Below are positions 37,087 to 48,047 of a DNA stretch of 64,000 nt, piece by piece. Where the stretch lies: assembly GCA_034008185.1 (NCBI GenBank), contig CM067083.1, positions 117,202,837-117,266,836 of the forward strand, read 5' to 3'. The notes under the pieces are model-generated. The model saw nothing but the letters and a program-made list of their open reading frames with translations. It was not told where the DNA came from and searched no databases. This stretch comes from Gorsachius magnificus. Its lineage: Eukaryota > Chordata > Aves > Pelecaniformes > Ardeidae. Position numbers and translations under genes: made by a program. Every line of letters starts with the position of its first letter. Position 1 is the first letter of the stretch.

Positions 37087-37106
37087 GGGGGGGGGGGGGG
37101 GGGGGG
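37087..37106 (+). repeat. Run of 20 G
   Basis: Twenty consecutive G after TTTAC and before TGTTGAGGACGG. It can fold as an intramolecular G-quadruplex. Homopolymers this long are prone to length errors in sequencing, so the exact count is uncertain. Confidence 0.9.
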
Positions 37107-38598
37107 TGTTGAGGACGGTGAATTTTTGCTTTTCAAAATTTATCAGCTGTACTTGATTTGAAGTCATTCAGCAAATTTAACCATAAGATGTTTCATTCAA
37201 TGAATGAACATCAGAATATTGTTGCCTGGCTCTTTCATTTCTAGCTTTCCTACTCCGCTTAGCTTTCAAATCCAAATCCAAATTGCATTTTCCTCCCAGT
37301 AGCCATCCCTTAGGAGGACTTCCCTAGTGCCTTATTTTTAGAGATCCTTAATGTGTAATACGAAGGCCCCGCTCTGCCTTCTCCTCCCCACTTAAACAAT
37401 CCTCAGTAATGCCCCAAATATAAAGCAGAAACAGAGCATAAGGTTAAACTGTAAATTAATAGATCAGAGGATAAGAATCCTAATTCTGAAATAAACTGAC
37501 TATGGAAAAGGATTAAAACAGAGAGAGAGGATTATAGTACAATAATTGCGACAGAAGACTGTGAGTGAATTGGATGGAAAACAGGGGGTAGGCTTTATTC
37601 TGCATTTCTGAGCGAGCAAAATGAAAAGAGGATCTGAAAGATAATTAAAAATCCAAGTGGACTTAAGCAGGAGAGGAGGCTGAAAACTCACAAGCAGATA
37701 CTGCAATGAATTCCCTGCTGTGCCTGCCCGAGACCCGTGTCAGCTTCCTTCAAGGGAGATATCTACCCTTGTTTTGCATTCCAGGGAGTAAGATAATCAT
37801 TGGAAGAGTGCAAGATTTCAGCTAACTTCAGCTTTACCACCATCTGCCACTAAGTCTCCAGAGGAGAGCTAGACTCTGAGCTATCAAGGAGGAGAGGACA
37901 TGGCGAATTACTTCTAAGAAGTTGCCACTATCAACCCTGCAACATAATAGCCCAGTGCTACATGTTTTGGAAGTAACAGGTATTTCCACAGGCTCCTCTG
38001 GGAGGAGGAGAAAGACTTGGGATATAAACATGAACATGGCATAATAGAAGGAGTTTATAGGCAGTCTATAAAGCCAAATTGAGTGGTGTGTTAATAATGA
38101 AAAAGTTGATAATGGATTCCAAAAGAGTGGACATGTGGGGATAGTCTTGAAACTTGACCAATATTAATTGCTGCAAAGCTTATTTATGTGTTTACACTAC
38201 ATAAGAGGAGCTTCTGCCAGCAATTTCCCCAGTGAAAACCAGAATGTGCAAATAAGACAGCTTTTAGGGAAAAACATGAACTGTGCATCTCTTCTATCTG
38301 AATCTTCATCCGAGTATTTGAGGAACAGAGAACTGAGTGCACCTCAGGGTGTGCAGGACTGAGTACCTGCTGAGCACTGTCTGAAGCCAGAGGTGTTTAG
38401 GCATTGACTAACAAGCCCAGAAGCTTGATCTGTACCTCATTGATTTAATATTGCCATCTTACACTATTGCAGCATTATACAATTTCTATCATTATAACTC
38501 TACGGGAAGTGCTGGTAAAGAGAGAAGTCTGCTTGCTTCTTTATTTAGGTAGTAAGAGATTTAATTGAGATGTTCACAGGCCATCATCACCCCAAGCC

Positions 38599-38619
38599 AA
38601 AAAAAAAAAAAAAAAAAAA
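38599..38619 (+). repeat. Run of 21 A
   Basis: An isolated homopolymer. Nothing upstream looks like a retrocopied transcript, and CR1 does not end in poly(A), so it is taken as a simple repeat. Confidence 0.9.
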
Positions 38620-38668
38620 GATTGTTGGGTATCTAAATCCCATACATGTCTTCGAGAAAAGAAAATAA

Positions 38669-38706
38669 CCCAAACCCCCAACCCCAACACAAACCCCTCC
38701 CCCCCC
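38669..38706 (-). repeat. C-rich block, G-quadruplex-like on minus strand
   Basis: Five C runs of 3, 5, 4, 4 and 8 bases are separated by AAA, AA, an 8-base AACACAAA and a T, and are followed by ten A. The one 8-base loop slightly exceeds the usual search limit of seven. Confidence 0.7.
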
Positions 38707-39579
38707 AAAAAAAAAACCCTAAAACACTCTTCAGTTTTAGACTTCGTAGAAGTCTTCTGCTCTCTTGCTGCTTATTCCTTACAAAAACTATAATCCTCTG
38801 GCATGTTTGAATCTGCTCACTATGGGCGTGATGATGATGTCTCAAGCAGAGAGTTATCACTTCAGTTGATACAGGAGTTGCTGAAAAGACATATGCAATA
38901 TTGTGCTTTTATGTAAACTTTGTTTGCAGTAAAAAAGAGCAAAAAGTAACACTGTTAATAGGTGTGTAAAATATAGACAGACTTTCTAGCACTTATGCAA
39001 CTTTATAAAGGGAAAACGTTTTGTTATACTTTAATTTTCAAGCCTCATATTATTTCATCAGTAACCATAATTTTCATTCACATAATGTGTATATAAAAAC
39101 CATGATTTCCCATTTCTTATCATCTTTAATAAATGGAAAAACCGTTTGCTTGCCCCCAAAGAGTAATCAACACTGTGTTAATAAGCTCAGGCCTGGGAAC
39201 ACTTTTTCAATAAGAAAAACATTACACATTATAAAATCAATAATGCTGCCTGACAAATGAGGCTGTGCATAAATTTTTGACATGAAATCATAGACTGAAG
39301 TCTAAATTTAAATTTGGCAATGCTTTCAAAGTCTCACGCTTTATGATAGCTATTCTGGAGAGTGAGCTGTACTGAAACTAATAACATAATTTAAAGGATA
39401 CATTTGCTCTAGTAGTGCAATAAAAATACATTACATCATGATAAAAGCCATCCTGATTCAACCTGCAGTGGAAATCTGTGAACACAGGGATGGGCTGAAC
39501 CCCATGTGGGACCGCTGGGCTGCTGTTTATAAACCATGTAAATAAAACATTTAGCACCATTCTAGCAGTCTTCATCTTC

Positions 39580-39645
39580 ACAGTGCTCCATAAATATTAA
39601 CTAATTAATCCTCAGGACAGCTGGGATATAGCTGAGAATTGGAGC
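39580..39645 (-). mobile_element. MIR/L2-type tail remnant, minus orientation
   Basis: CAGTGCTCCATAAATATTAACTAATTAATCCTCAGGACAGCTGGGATA follows the pattern 'AGCGCTTTACAAATATTAACTAATTAATCCTCACAACAGCCCTGTGAGG' seen in reverse-oriented CORE-SINE or L2 tails. The TTAACTAATTAATCCTCA core is nearly intact. The remainder has decayed beyond recognition. Confidence 0.5.
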
Positions 39646-41499
39646 CGAGTGAGGAATTGGTAGAAAATCACCAATTTGACAAATGTAGTCCTTTTCTCTG
39701 TTTATAACTTTTCTACCGACAAACTCTGCTTACCATGAATTTGCCTGCCATTGAAAATGGGCTGGGAAATGCTTAATGCAAAATTTATTTCCCTCTGTGG
39801 ATGCCTCACTGAACTATTCGCTGCCACAGGTTCCAAGAGAATTGGTCCCTCTCAGGCAAGGCAGCAGGCAGATTTCCAGCCCACCACCCGATCAGGTACC
39901 CGCAGAAATGGAGGCCAGGCAGGTACGTGGGCTCAGAGCTGTGCTCAGGCTCAGCAGCGAGGCCATATACCACAGTGGAGTGTCTCTGCTGCATCCAGAG
40001 CAGGTCTCTGCAGGCCACTGGCCTGGCCCGTGCAGGTTCTACAGGCTGTACTCAGCACCTGGAGCTGTGTCTGTAACAGTCAACCAGCAGAGCCTGGGTG
40101 CTGTCCAAGAATTACACAAGAGTTCATATTTTTTCATTGCCAGCACGGTCCCTGGTATATTTTAACTCTGGCTGGACAATACCTAGGCACAGTTCAAGGG
40201 CTGGTGTAGCCCAGTGAACAACCCCAAAATGAAGCTTGGCTACAGCAGCCATGTTTTAGGGGGTAAGCGAATTTACCTGTGCGAGTGCAAACTGTGCTGC
40301 ACCAGTTGGTGATCTTTAGCCTGTTTTACCCTGGGCATCTTAGCATCCAGCTAAGCTGACATAATCTGCATCAACACAGCAACACAAACGTTTGTCAGCT
40401 GAGGTCTGGATGGTTCAGCCTGTTCCTTAGGAAGGGCAAGAGAGACTGTATTAATGTCATTTATCTCTCAGGTTGTTTTACTTCTTCAGCATGGTGCAAA
40501 CCCAGCAGACACAGGGAACAGAGTCTAGCCCGGGGACTCCACTTGCAGGGCAGAATCACACAGCCATGGTAGCAGGAGCTGGTCCTGCCACCACCAGTCC
40601 CTGTGAATGCACAGGGGAAAATGTGTGCCCATCCCTCCTTCCACATCTGCACAGTGATGGCGTCTTAAAATCCCCTACCAGACCATTTCTGCTGTCCTCC
40701 TCTCTTAGGTTTACATGGCAAGGTTTTTGCGCCTTGCATTTATATTGGGGGTGTTTTTTCTCATACAGGACCCAATACCTTTTTTGGTGGCCTTTCCTTG
40801 ACAATCAGTTAAGTGTTCCAACACACAGGCTGAAATATTTTTCTACCAACATCCCTGTTCCAGCACAAGGACAAATATATGTCAAAATTATTGCCTTTAG
40901 TTCAAAGTTATTGATCCCATAGGAACTTTGGCTGCTCCACAGGAACACGTAAAAGAAAATCTTCAGCAGTGATACAGAATTTCCATCACACACAAGTATG
41001 CATCGGATTTCTAGTGTTTTGTTCCTCTAAAAGCCATTTAACTGAAAGACCTAGATTACTACAGAGAAGGGTATCAGTCATTTACATGGTGGGATGAAAA
41101 CAAAACTCCTAATCTAAAAAATAACAATTATAGTAGCCTTCATTGAAAACTCGGAACACAGGGAACATATTGCAAACTGCATCTCTTCTTATTTCCTACA
41201 GTAGGAAAGTAAGGAATTTCTAAATCAGGACAAAATTCTTCTAGACAAAAAAGATGGATGTGTGCTCCCTTTTAAGCAATTTATCATGGAAGAAAGGAAT
41301 ACAGTCAACCAACATAGTTCAGCATTGATTACTTGTTTTCCTCTTTCCTTAATGACTGGATAATTTTATCATTATTAAAATAATTTGACAATATGTCAGC
41401 AAGAATGGGAAAAATCAAATAGCGCATTTGGGGACTGCAACCTATTGTAGAAATAGAAAAGCAACACTTCCTAAATAATCTAAATCCCTCTATGGTTTA
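39646..41499. other. Noncoding DNA with a GC-richer patch
   Basis: Between 39751 and 40209 two plus-strand frames of 152 and 129 codons overlap, with a 70-codon minus frame inside. The inferred proteins are Gln/Ala/Ser-rich without a recognisable domain. A second patch at 40461-40922 has open frames on both strands. These could be chance frames in GC-richer DNA or a decayed gene I do not recognise. Confidence 0.45.
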
Positions 41500-42040
41500 A
41501 TAACAAGAGAGAGAAATAAGCCTGTTCCAGTGTTTAACCAACTTCTCAGTAAAGAAATGCTTCCTAATGTCAAGTCTGAACCTCTCTTGACACAGCTTTG
41601 AGCCATTCCCACACATCCTATCACAGGGTACCAGGGAATAGAGCTCAGCACCTCCCTTTCCACTTCCCCTCCTCAGGAAGCTGCAGAGAGCAATGAGGTC
41701 GCCCCTCAGCTTCCTTTTCTCCAAACTAGACAAACCCAGAGTCCTCAGATGCTCCTCACAGGACATGCCCTCTAGGCCTTTCACTAAATTTGTTGCCCTC
41801 CTCCAGATGCATTCAAGGACCTTCACATCCCTCTTAAATTATGGGGCCCAGAACTGCACACAGCACTCAAGATGAGGCTGCACCAACATTGAATACGGCA
41901 GGATATTCACCTCTTTAACCAGCTGGTGATGCTGTGTTTGATGCACCCCAGGATGTGTTTTGCCCTCTTGGCTGTCAGGGCACACTGCTGACTCCTACTG
42001 AGCCTGCTGTCAACCAGCATCCACAGATCCCTTTCTGCAA
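41500..42040 (-). mobile_element. Older CR1 LINE fragment, minus orientation
   Basis: About 540 bp of the C-terminal ORF2 region. On the minus strand a 109-codon frame (41497-41826) contains RRATNLVKGLEGMSCEEHLR, then LEKRKLRGDLIAL, then SLVPCDRMCGNGSKL, matching the order 'VQRRATKMIKGLEHLSYEERL / [11 protein letters not shown] / [12 protein letters not shown]' of CR1. Further upstream, after a frame break, come residues like LVQPHLECCVQFWAP. The octamer tail is missing at the 41.5-kb end, so both ends are truncated. Sequence divergence marks it as older than the copies at 28 and 54 kb. Confidence 0.9.
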
Positions 42041-43794
42041 GGAAACACGTGAAAGCTCAGTGTAACAGCAGACCGTGGAACTCTCCTAGGGGAAATCTGC
42101 CTGTAACAGTGAACAGCTAGGTGGCATAAAGCAAGAGGGAAAAGCAGAAGCTCCCTGGATCTTAATGATAACTGCTTCTAGAGAAGCTAAAATGGGACCT
42201 GTTAGAGTAGTCGCAAGGATTCTCTGGGAGCACTTCCCATTTACTGTATGAGAAAGTAACTTGAAAAAAAAGCCAGCAGCTCTGAAGAAACCTTCAGTGG
42301 GGCTGGCAGACAATGCTGAAGTGAGGATGGATAGGCACAGAGCAGGTCCTACTTAGGTTTGGACTTGAAGAAAGAAAAGTGGTTTTTACTCATGAAATTA
42401 TTCAGAAATTATTTTGTTGCTGCAAAACACCACAGATGAGCATTTACTTTGAAATGCCTTGTTGAAGTTTTTCAGGTGGAAAAGTGGAAACTTTCCAAAT
42501 GGATTTACTAAGAGTAGGCCACTGTTTTTCCAACATAAGAGTATGTGGAGTTACTCTGGAGTAGTTGTTTCATTTTAATTTTTAATTTATTTAATTATTT
42601 TTTTTAATTTTAAATTCTCAGCCCACCTTTGCTTGAATTAACTTGCAACTGCAGACAAGTTCTAAAAGAACCATTGACAAAATGCCAAAGTAAAGGAAAT
42701 ATCCTGTAGTCAATTGATTCACACAGGTCTTTAGTGTAGATTTTTAATTTTCTTTTTAAAGGTTTCTTCAAAGTTTATTGCATTGTGGCACACGTGCGGT
42801 AGTGTCTACTGAGATCAGATAGTAGTATCTATCCTGATTTAATTCATTGCCATGCTGCATAAGCACTAGTTTGTGCTTTGGGAGTGATGGCTTGTCAGAT
42901 TAAAGACGAAGTGCTGCAGGTGCTACAGTTAAGACCTTGGGTAAGGATGGAGGGATGTGCTGAGGGGGAGCCAAGATACTCTGCTGGAGGTTAGCAAACA
43001 GTATGTACTTTTGGGAGGAAAGGGGAGAATGTGCTAGTCAGGGATGGGTTTGGTGGAAATCAAAGTACAAAGATTTGGGGGAGTGGGTCAAAAGGGAAGG
43101 GAGAAAACCTATTACCAATATTACCTGTAACATTACCTCCTGGGAAAGGATGGAAAACCACAGTTTGAGATATTGGGATTTCAGGCAGGCCGAACAGGGT
43201 TTGTAAGCTGGTGTGTGGCAAGAAAGGAAGCATAGAACAACCTTGAGTGAGTTCCTGTTTAGTTTCTCAGGGATATGTTTTAGAAAATCATCCAGTCTTG
43301 GCTAAGAAATTGTCATCCCAGCCCCAGTTAGGCTTTTCAAGCAAAAAGTGTTCCTGAACTTTATTTCTCCCTAAATTTGCAATAGTATTTACAAAAAAAG
43401 CTGGGGTTTTTTTGTTGTTTTTTTTTTCTATTAAACTGGATGATATAGGTGGAGAAGTGAAAACACACCACACGCTCATCCAGGAAGACAGACCACGTTT
43501 TTAACTGCATTCTTTGGCCTACTAAAGGATATTACTTCTTCCTTCTTTTTCCTCTAAAGTCTTTGACCATTAAGGATACAAAAATAGTATTATTGTAAAC
43601 TCTTTCTTCTTAGGACCTCACAGTTGGTCTTAGATGCAGTTTGTGTTCAGGTCATCAAACATTCACAGTCTCACTGGAAAAGTGAACTATGCTCCTCACT
43701 GGTAAGTTCTACTCTGATCCTCTATAAACTTCATCAGTGACAATCTTGTACTTCTTCCTAGATGCTGAGAAAGTGTTAAATGTGGCTGAAAAAC
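42041..43794. other. Noncoding DNA, no feature recognised
   Basis: AT-rich, including a TTTTAATTTTTAATTTATTTAATTATTTTTTTT patch near 42.57-42.61 kb. Frames at 42086-42313 (-) and 43003-43206 (+) have no domains. Confidence 0.5.
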
Positions 43795-44225
43795 AAATAT
43801 TCTGAAAATGTCTACCATAGGGTGACAGTGCATTTACAATTAGATCTTGTCATCCATCAGTAAGAAAAGGCTATAATCCATTTAATGTGTGCCATGTACA
43901 TTTTACGTCTTTTTAGTTCCTTAATGAAAGTGTTACGCACTACCAAGTCAAATAACTTGCAGAGTATGGTACATCAATAGTATTACCTTAAAAACTAGCT
44001 TGTAATCTGAAAAAAAGATATCAGGTTAGTTTGACAGGATCTATTTTCCATAAACCCATGTTGATTGGCATTAATTCCATCCTTCAGCTCTTTACTAACT
44101 GAGCCCTATATCAGATATTCCCTTATGTCACCAAGGATCAATGTCAGCCTGACAGGCTTATAATTACTTGGGTTGTCCCATTTACCATTTTTAAATATTA
44201 CCACAACATTAGTTTTTTACTGGTC
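43795..44225 (-). mobile_element. Ancient CR1/L3-like LINE reverse-transcriptase remnant
   Basis: On the minus strand, frame-broken translation shows the order of a CR1-type RT. A KKANVV-IFK-GK-D-P-NY-P-like segment lies near 44.15-44.22 kb. It is followed by NQHGFMENRSCQTNL near 44.03-44.08 kb (compare NQHGF-KGRSCLTNL), then a D-V-Y-x-x-(S/A)-like motif A region, then a WL-TDR-Q-VVING-like region near 43.8-43.88 kb. Many stops and frameshifts are present. The NQHGF/SCQTNL type is unlike the young CR1 copies here and suggests an old L3-like lineage. Confidence 0.7.
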
Positions 44226-44707
44226 TCAATTAAATGTCTTTACTTATGCATATGTGTATCTATCTATCTCAATATCTGGCTTCCATCACAATGATCTGAC
44301 ATTCTAGCAGATAATGCAGAACCAGAAATTCACATTGAAAATGACAGCACTAGATCAAAAGAAAGAGATGTCTTAAATAAAAAAAGTCTCATATCTTTCT
44401 AACCAACTTCTTCCTCTCTCCCAATGCTCCCTCCTTCCTACAATTGGAAAAGGCTGAGAAAAGTGGTGCTTCTTGTAAGGTGGCCAGGCAGTAGCCTCAG
44501 AGGAGAAGCTGACTAAAACAACAAAAACATCAGAGGCAGCTCTGAGTCATATTGATTAATGCACTACTGGAAGGCACCCAGCAAGGAGGAAGGCACACAA
44601 ACCCATCTAGAATAGAAAAATCTGTCTCTGGCTGATTTATATGACAGGAGACAAAGTGCTTGGTATTTAGAGGAAAGGTAGAAAGTTGCAGCTGTGTATG
44701 ACAGAGT
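44226..44707. other. Noncoding DNA, no feature recognised
   Basis: Includes a short TATC-type repeat near 44.26 kb. It may hold further decayed 5' parts of the minus-strand LINE, but nothing recognisable remains. Confidence 0.45.
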
Positions 44708-44790
44708 CAAAAGCCTAGATTCAGGTGGCCTACATTTCAACCAAGGCCCGGCCCCTGCTGTTTTCTATTGACTGTGTGCCTCTGAAGGTC
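44708..44790 (+). mobile_element. Possible tRNA-derived CORE-SINE remnant
   Basis: AAAAGCCTAGATTCAGGTGGCCTACATTTCAACCAAGGCCCGGCCCCTGCTG followed by ACTGTGTGCCTCTGAAGG resembles the MIR-type run of 'GAGCCTGGACTCAGGAGACCTGGGTTCAAATCCCGGCTCTGCC' then 'GCTGTGTGACCTTGG'. The B-box-like part (TTTCAACC) is weak. The call rests on block order only. Confidence 0.35.
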
Positions 44791-44954
44791 TACAGCCAGA
44801 CAATAGGAAATACCATGAACAGGGACAGAGAAAGAATTTAGGCCACATTAATTTTGATCAAAGAGCTGTCATATGTGTGAGCGAGAGAGAGAGTTAGGCC
44901 AAACAGTGAATATGAGAATTTTTTTTAAAATTCCAGAGAGTGGTCACTCACCGG

Positions 44955-45128
44955 CAAAAGTGCCCAGGGGTCTGTGGGATCTCCATCCCTGGAGATGTTC
45001 AAACCTCAGCTGGTTGCAGTCCTAAGAAACCAGATATAACTTTGAAGTGAGCCATGTGTTGTGCAGGAGGTTAGGTTAGATGGCTTTCTGAAGACATTTC
45101 CAATTTAAATTACTCTACAGTTCTAATT
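44955..45128 (+). mobile_element. Decayed CR1 LINE 3' end
   Basis: GCCCAGGGG..TGTGGGATCTCCATCCCTGGAGATGTTCAAACCTCAGCTGG matches the CR1 C-terminal coding block (compare [16 protein letters not shown] DNA). A spacer, CAGGAGGTTAGGTTAGATGGCTTTCTGAAGAC, and a mutated ATTACTCTACAGTTCT tail follow. It is 5'-truncated and clearly older than the 54-kb copy. Confidence 0.75.
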
Positions 45129-47716
45129 TTAGAGGCTGTATTATAGACAGAGTGCAGAAGTGTGAGCAGCACTGCAGTAAGATAGAACAAGGTTATTAAC
45201 ACTGAGCCACAGAATTATAAGGGTAGACATAACAATTTTTTTTAGTGTCAGATTATTATTCTTTTCTAAAAAAATCTGTGGAAAGAGCCAATGACAAAAG
45301 CATTGGTTTTGAAGCAGCAAAGCCATCAGATCTGTGCCAACTAGTATTGGATGCAACAACACAGGAAAAGTCCAGAAAATGATCTTGCACTTTGCAGAGC
45401 TTTGAAAAAGAAGCTGTTGAGGACATTTATAAGAATTTCTTGTTTTTAATATATTTGCAAGATTACTTTAGAACAAAAGCTAAATTCTAACTGAGCAGGC
45501 TAAATACAATTAAAAAATCATAGAGAGGAAATTTCTATAATTTTGTAGCAGAAGATTCCTCCTGTGCCTCTCAGGAAGCTGATATAGTCCACTATCAAAA
45601 AGAGTATACTAGACTAAACCGCCTTAATCCCATATGCCAGTCTTTGTAATGCCAAATGCCCGGTCTCAAAGAAATCCTTATTATTAGACAGTATTTGAAT
45701 AGCTCTTAGAAAATGAAAATGGCTACATAAGACATATAATAATGTAATTCTAGGGTCCTCATGATTTTCTTCCATTTACTATCGCAAATTGTGGGTCCAC
45801 TATACAATGTAAATCCTCCTCAGCTGTAGTCAACCCTCTTTTAAGAACATACATGTCTTAAAGATTATAATGCAAAGTTCCAAAGAGTTAATTTATTTTT
45901 GATGCAAAACCCAACTAATTTTATGAGCATAAGACATTTTTACAAATCTTTTTCATTAATTCTACAATTTTCCAGCTTTTGATTAAAATGGGGAAACTTA
46001 GCTTGCTTAAGAACCTGATTTTGTTTTTTTCAAAACTATACTTCAGAAAATATTTACCAGGCTCTGGCCAGTTCAGGTTTGAATTTTCTAAAGGTTTTTC
46101 AAGATTTACATTACTTGATGCAAGGTGGACTGAATCACTTCATGTTAAGTATCTAAGGTTAAAAAAAAAAAAACAAAAAACAAAAAAAAACCCTCACAGA
46201 AGGCTGCAATCAAGCAGAATGTGTGTATGAAAGTTGGAACATTTGTTCTGGTATAACAGGTTGCTCAAAGAAAGAAACGCAAGGAGTGATTTCTTTTTTA
46301 TTCAGTCATAGTTTTCGATTCTAAAGTTAATTGCAATCAGAAGGCAAATCAGAAGGTATTGAATACTCCACAGCATATGATAATTTAACAGAAACAACAC
46401 GCAACCTTACAGAATTCACCATGAGCCCAAGGAGAGCCTACAGTGCAAGCCTATCACTTTTTGAATGCATACACTGCCTACCATGCAAAGGGAGAGAAGT
46501 AGAAACACCATTTCCACCATTTTAAAAGAAAAAAAAGCACTACCAGACACAAGAGTCTCAATGTCACCCAAGCACACAGGTGCTGGAAAATTTTTTGGGT
46601 TCTGGATCCAGGTTTCATACCCTTGTAGATGGAGGAAAGAATTAGGAATTTAAATTCTACTGCATTCTGTGCTGGTTGCTGTGAATGCAAACTTAGATAC
46701 CTCGCTTCTCCATTCACTCCATGAAATCAACTGAGCATTATAATTCCCATTCCCACAACTGGAAGTCTGAATTTTAGACATCTTATTCTGCGCCATATTG
46801 CCCAAGTCCCTTCCTGTATCCTGTATTCCTGTTACTTGGTAGTATTTTGAAAGGTACGATGGTGGTACCAATCTAGCTTAATAACTGAGACAGAAGTAAA
46901 GGCATGGCTTCTGCAATTTGTCACAAAATCCAGTGGTAACTAGTTGATCAACATTTCTAACTGTTGTTTTACTTGGTCTTGAAAATAACATTAAAATATA
47001 TGCTTTGATGTTGCACTGGTTATATTCTCAGTATTTTGATATGTATCAATTATTCTGAGCCAATTCTGACAATTCAAATTTGAGTCAGGGATGTTCAGCA
47101 TAACATCAAAGTTGGTAGACTTAATGTACCATTGAAGTCCTTCAACTTTGCTCTCAGTAACTGGGAAAAAACAACCCAGATAATCTTCATGTAACATCAA
47201 AGCTGCAGATATAATAACCTCCTAGATGAATGAAACAATAAAAGCATTCATTTTGTCCCCTGATTGTGAAGTTTCCTAGGTGTTTGTTGTTCTTCAGTTG
47301 GTTTGGTTTGGTTTAAAAATTGAACTAAAAATGACCTATTAGTTCTAACTTCTGTTAGTAGATTATTTTTCCTTTGCTTCATTATAACAAGCATAAGAAT
47401 GGGAAAGAGTTGTCTTCCAGAGCAATGTTGAATGAAAAAAATCGTGCTGTGAACTGACGGGGAAAAAGATTTAGGGGACTTGTAAGAAATCTTAAAAGCA
47501 TAAGTTGTCTGCAGACAGACAGATGGAAAGAGGGAAAGAGGGAAGAAAAAGAAAGATGTGTCAGTGTGAATGTACTTGAGAACCCAAAAACCATTAACAC
47601 CTTACTGTGTGGGGATAACAGGCTCGTGGAGCAGCAGTCAAAAGAAACAAAAATGTTGTCAGACAAGAGATCAGAATCCATTAATTTAGTGTTCTCATTT
47701 TCCATCCTTTCTTTTC

Positions 47717-47736
47717 TTTTTTTTTTTTTTTTTTTT
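47717..47736 (+). repeat. Run of 20 T in a pyrimidine tract
   Basis: Twenty T preceded by CCTTTCTTTTC and followed by CTTTTTTGCCC. Taken as a simple repeat. Confidence 0.9.
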
Positions 47737-47989
47737 CTTTTTTGCCCTGGAGCAGTGAAGTGTATATAGGTCAAACCAGGGTGAATCCAAGTCTCTAGAG
47801 GAAATGTTGAAGAGCTTCATCTGGTTTTGTGCTGCAGTGAGAACTTTCAGAATAAGTTCTTGGATAATATTCAGGACGTGCTAAGCAAAGAATGACAGCA
47901 TGTGTTGTGAGTGGAAAGTGGAAATTCTCCTAAGTCATAAAAAAATCAGAAAAATAAGAAAACATAAATTCCACACCAACATTAAAAGT

Positions 47990-48047
47990 ATTTCACATTA
48001 AAAATTTCACTGTAAATTTCACACTGAAATTCTCCATTTTCAGTGTG
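47990..48047. repeat. Imperfect 13-bp repeats ending in a perfect 10-bp hairpin
   Basis: Three copies of a TTTCAC-(A/T-rich)-AAA unit occur in tandem from about 47990 to 48029. The last copy, CACACTGAAA (48020-48029), is mirrored by its exact reverse complement TTTCAGTGTG (48038-48047) across the loop TTCTCCAT. It may be an array of factor sites or slippage products. Confidence 0.7.

Larger units (their letters stand above)
36528..39579. other. Noncoding DNA with extreme homopolymers
   Basis: Contains a G run (37087-37106), an A run (38599-38619) and a C-rich quadruplex-like block (38669-38706). No open frame of interest and no transposon were recognised between the CR1 at 36.3 kb and the MIR-like remnant at 39.6 kb. 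Confidence 0.55.

Noticed and set aside
38669..38706. Interstitial telomeric repeat
   Set aside because: The C runs and A spacers are irregular and contain no CCCTAA unit.
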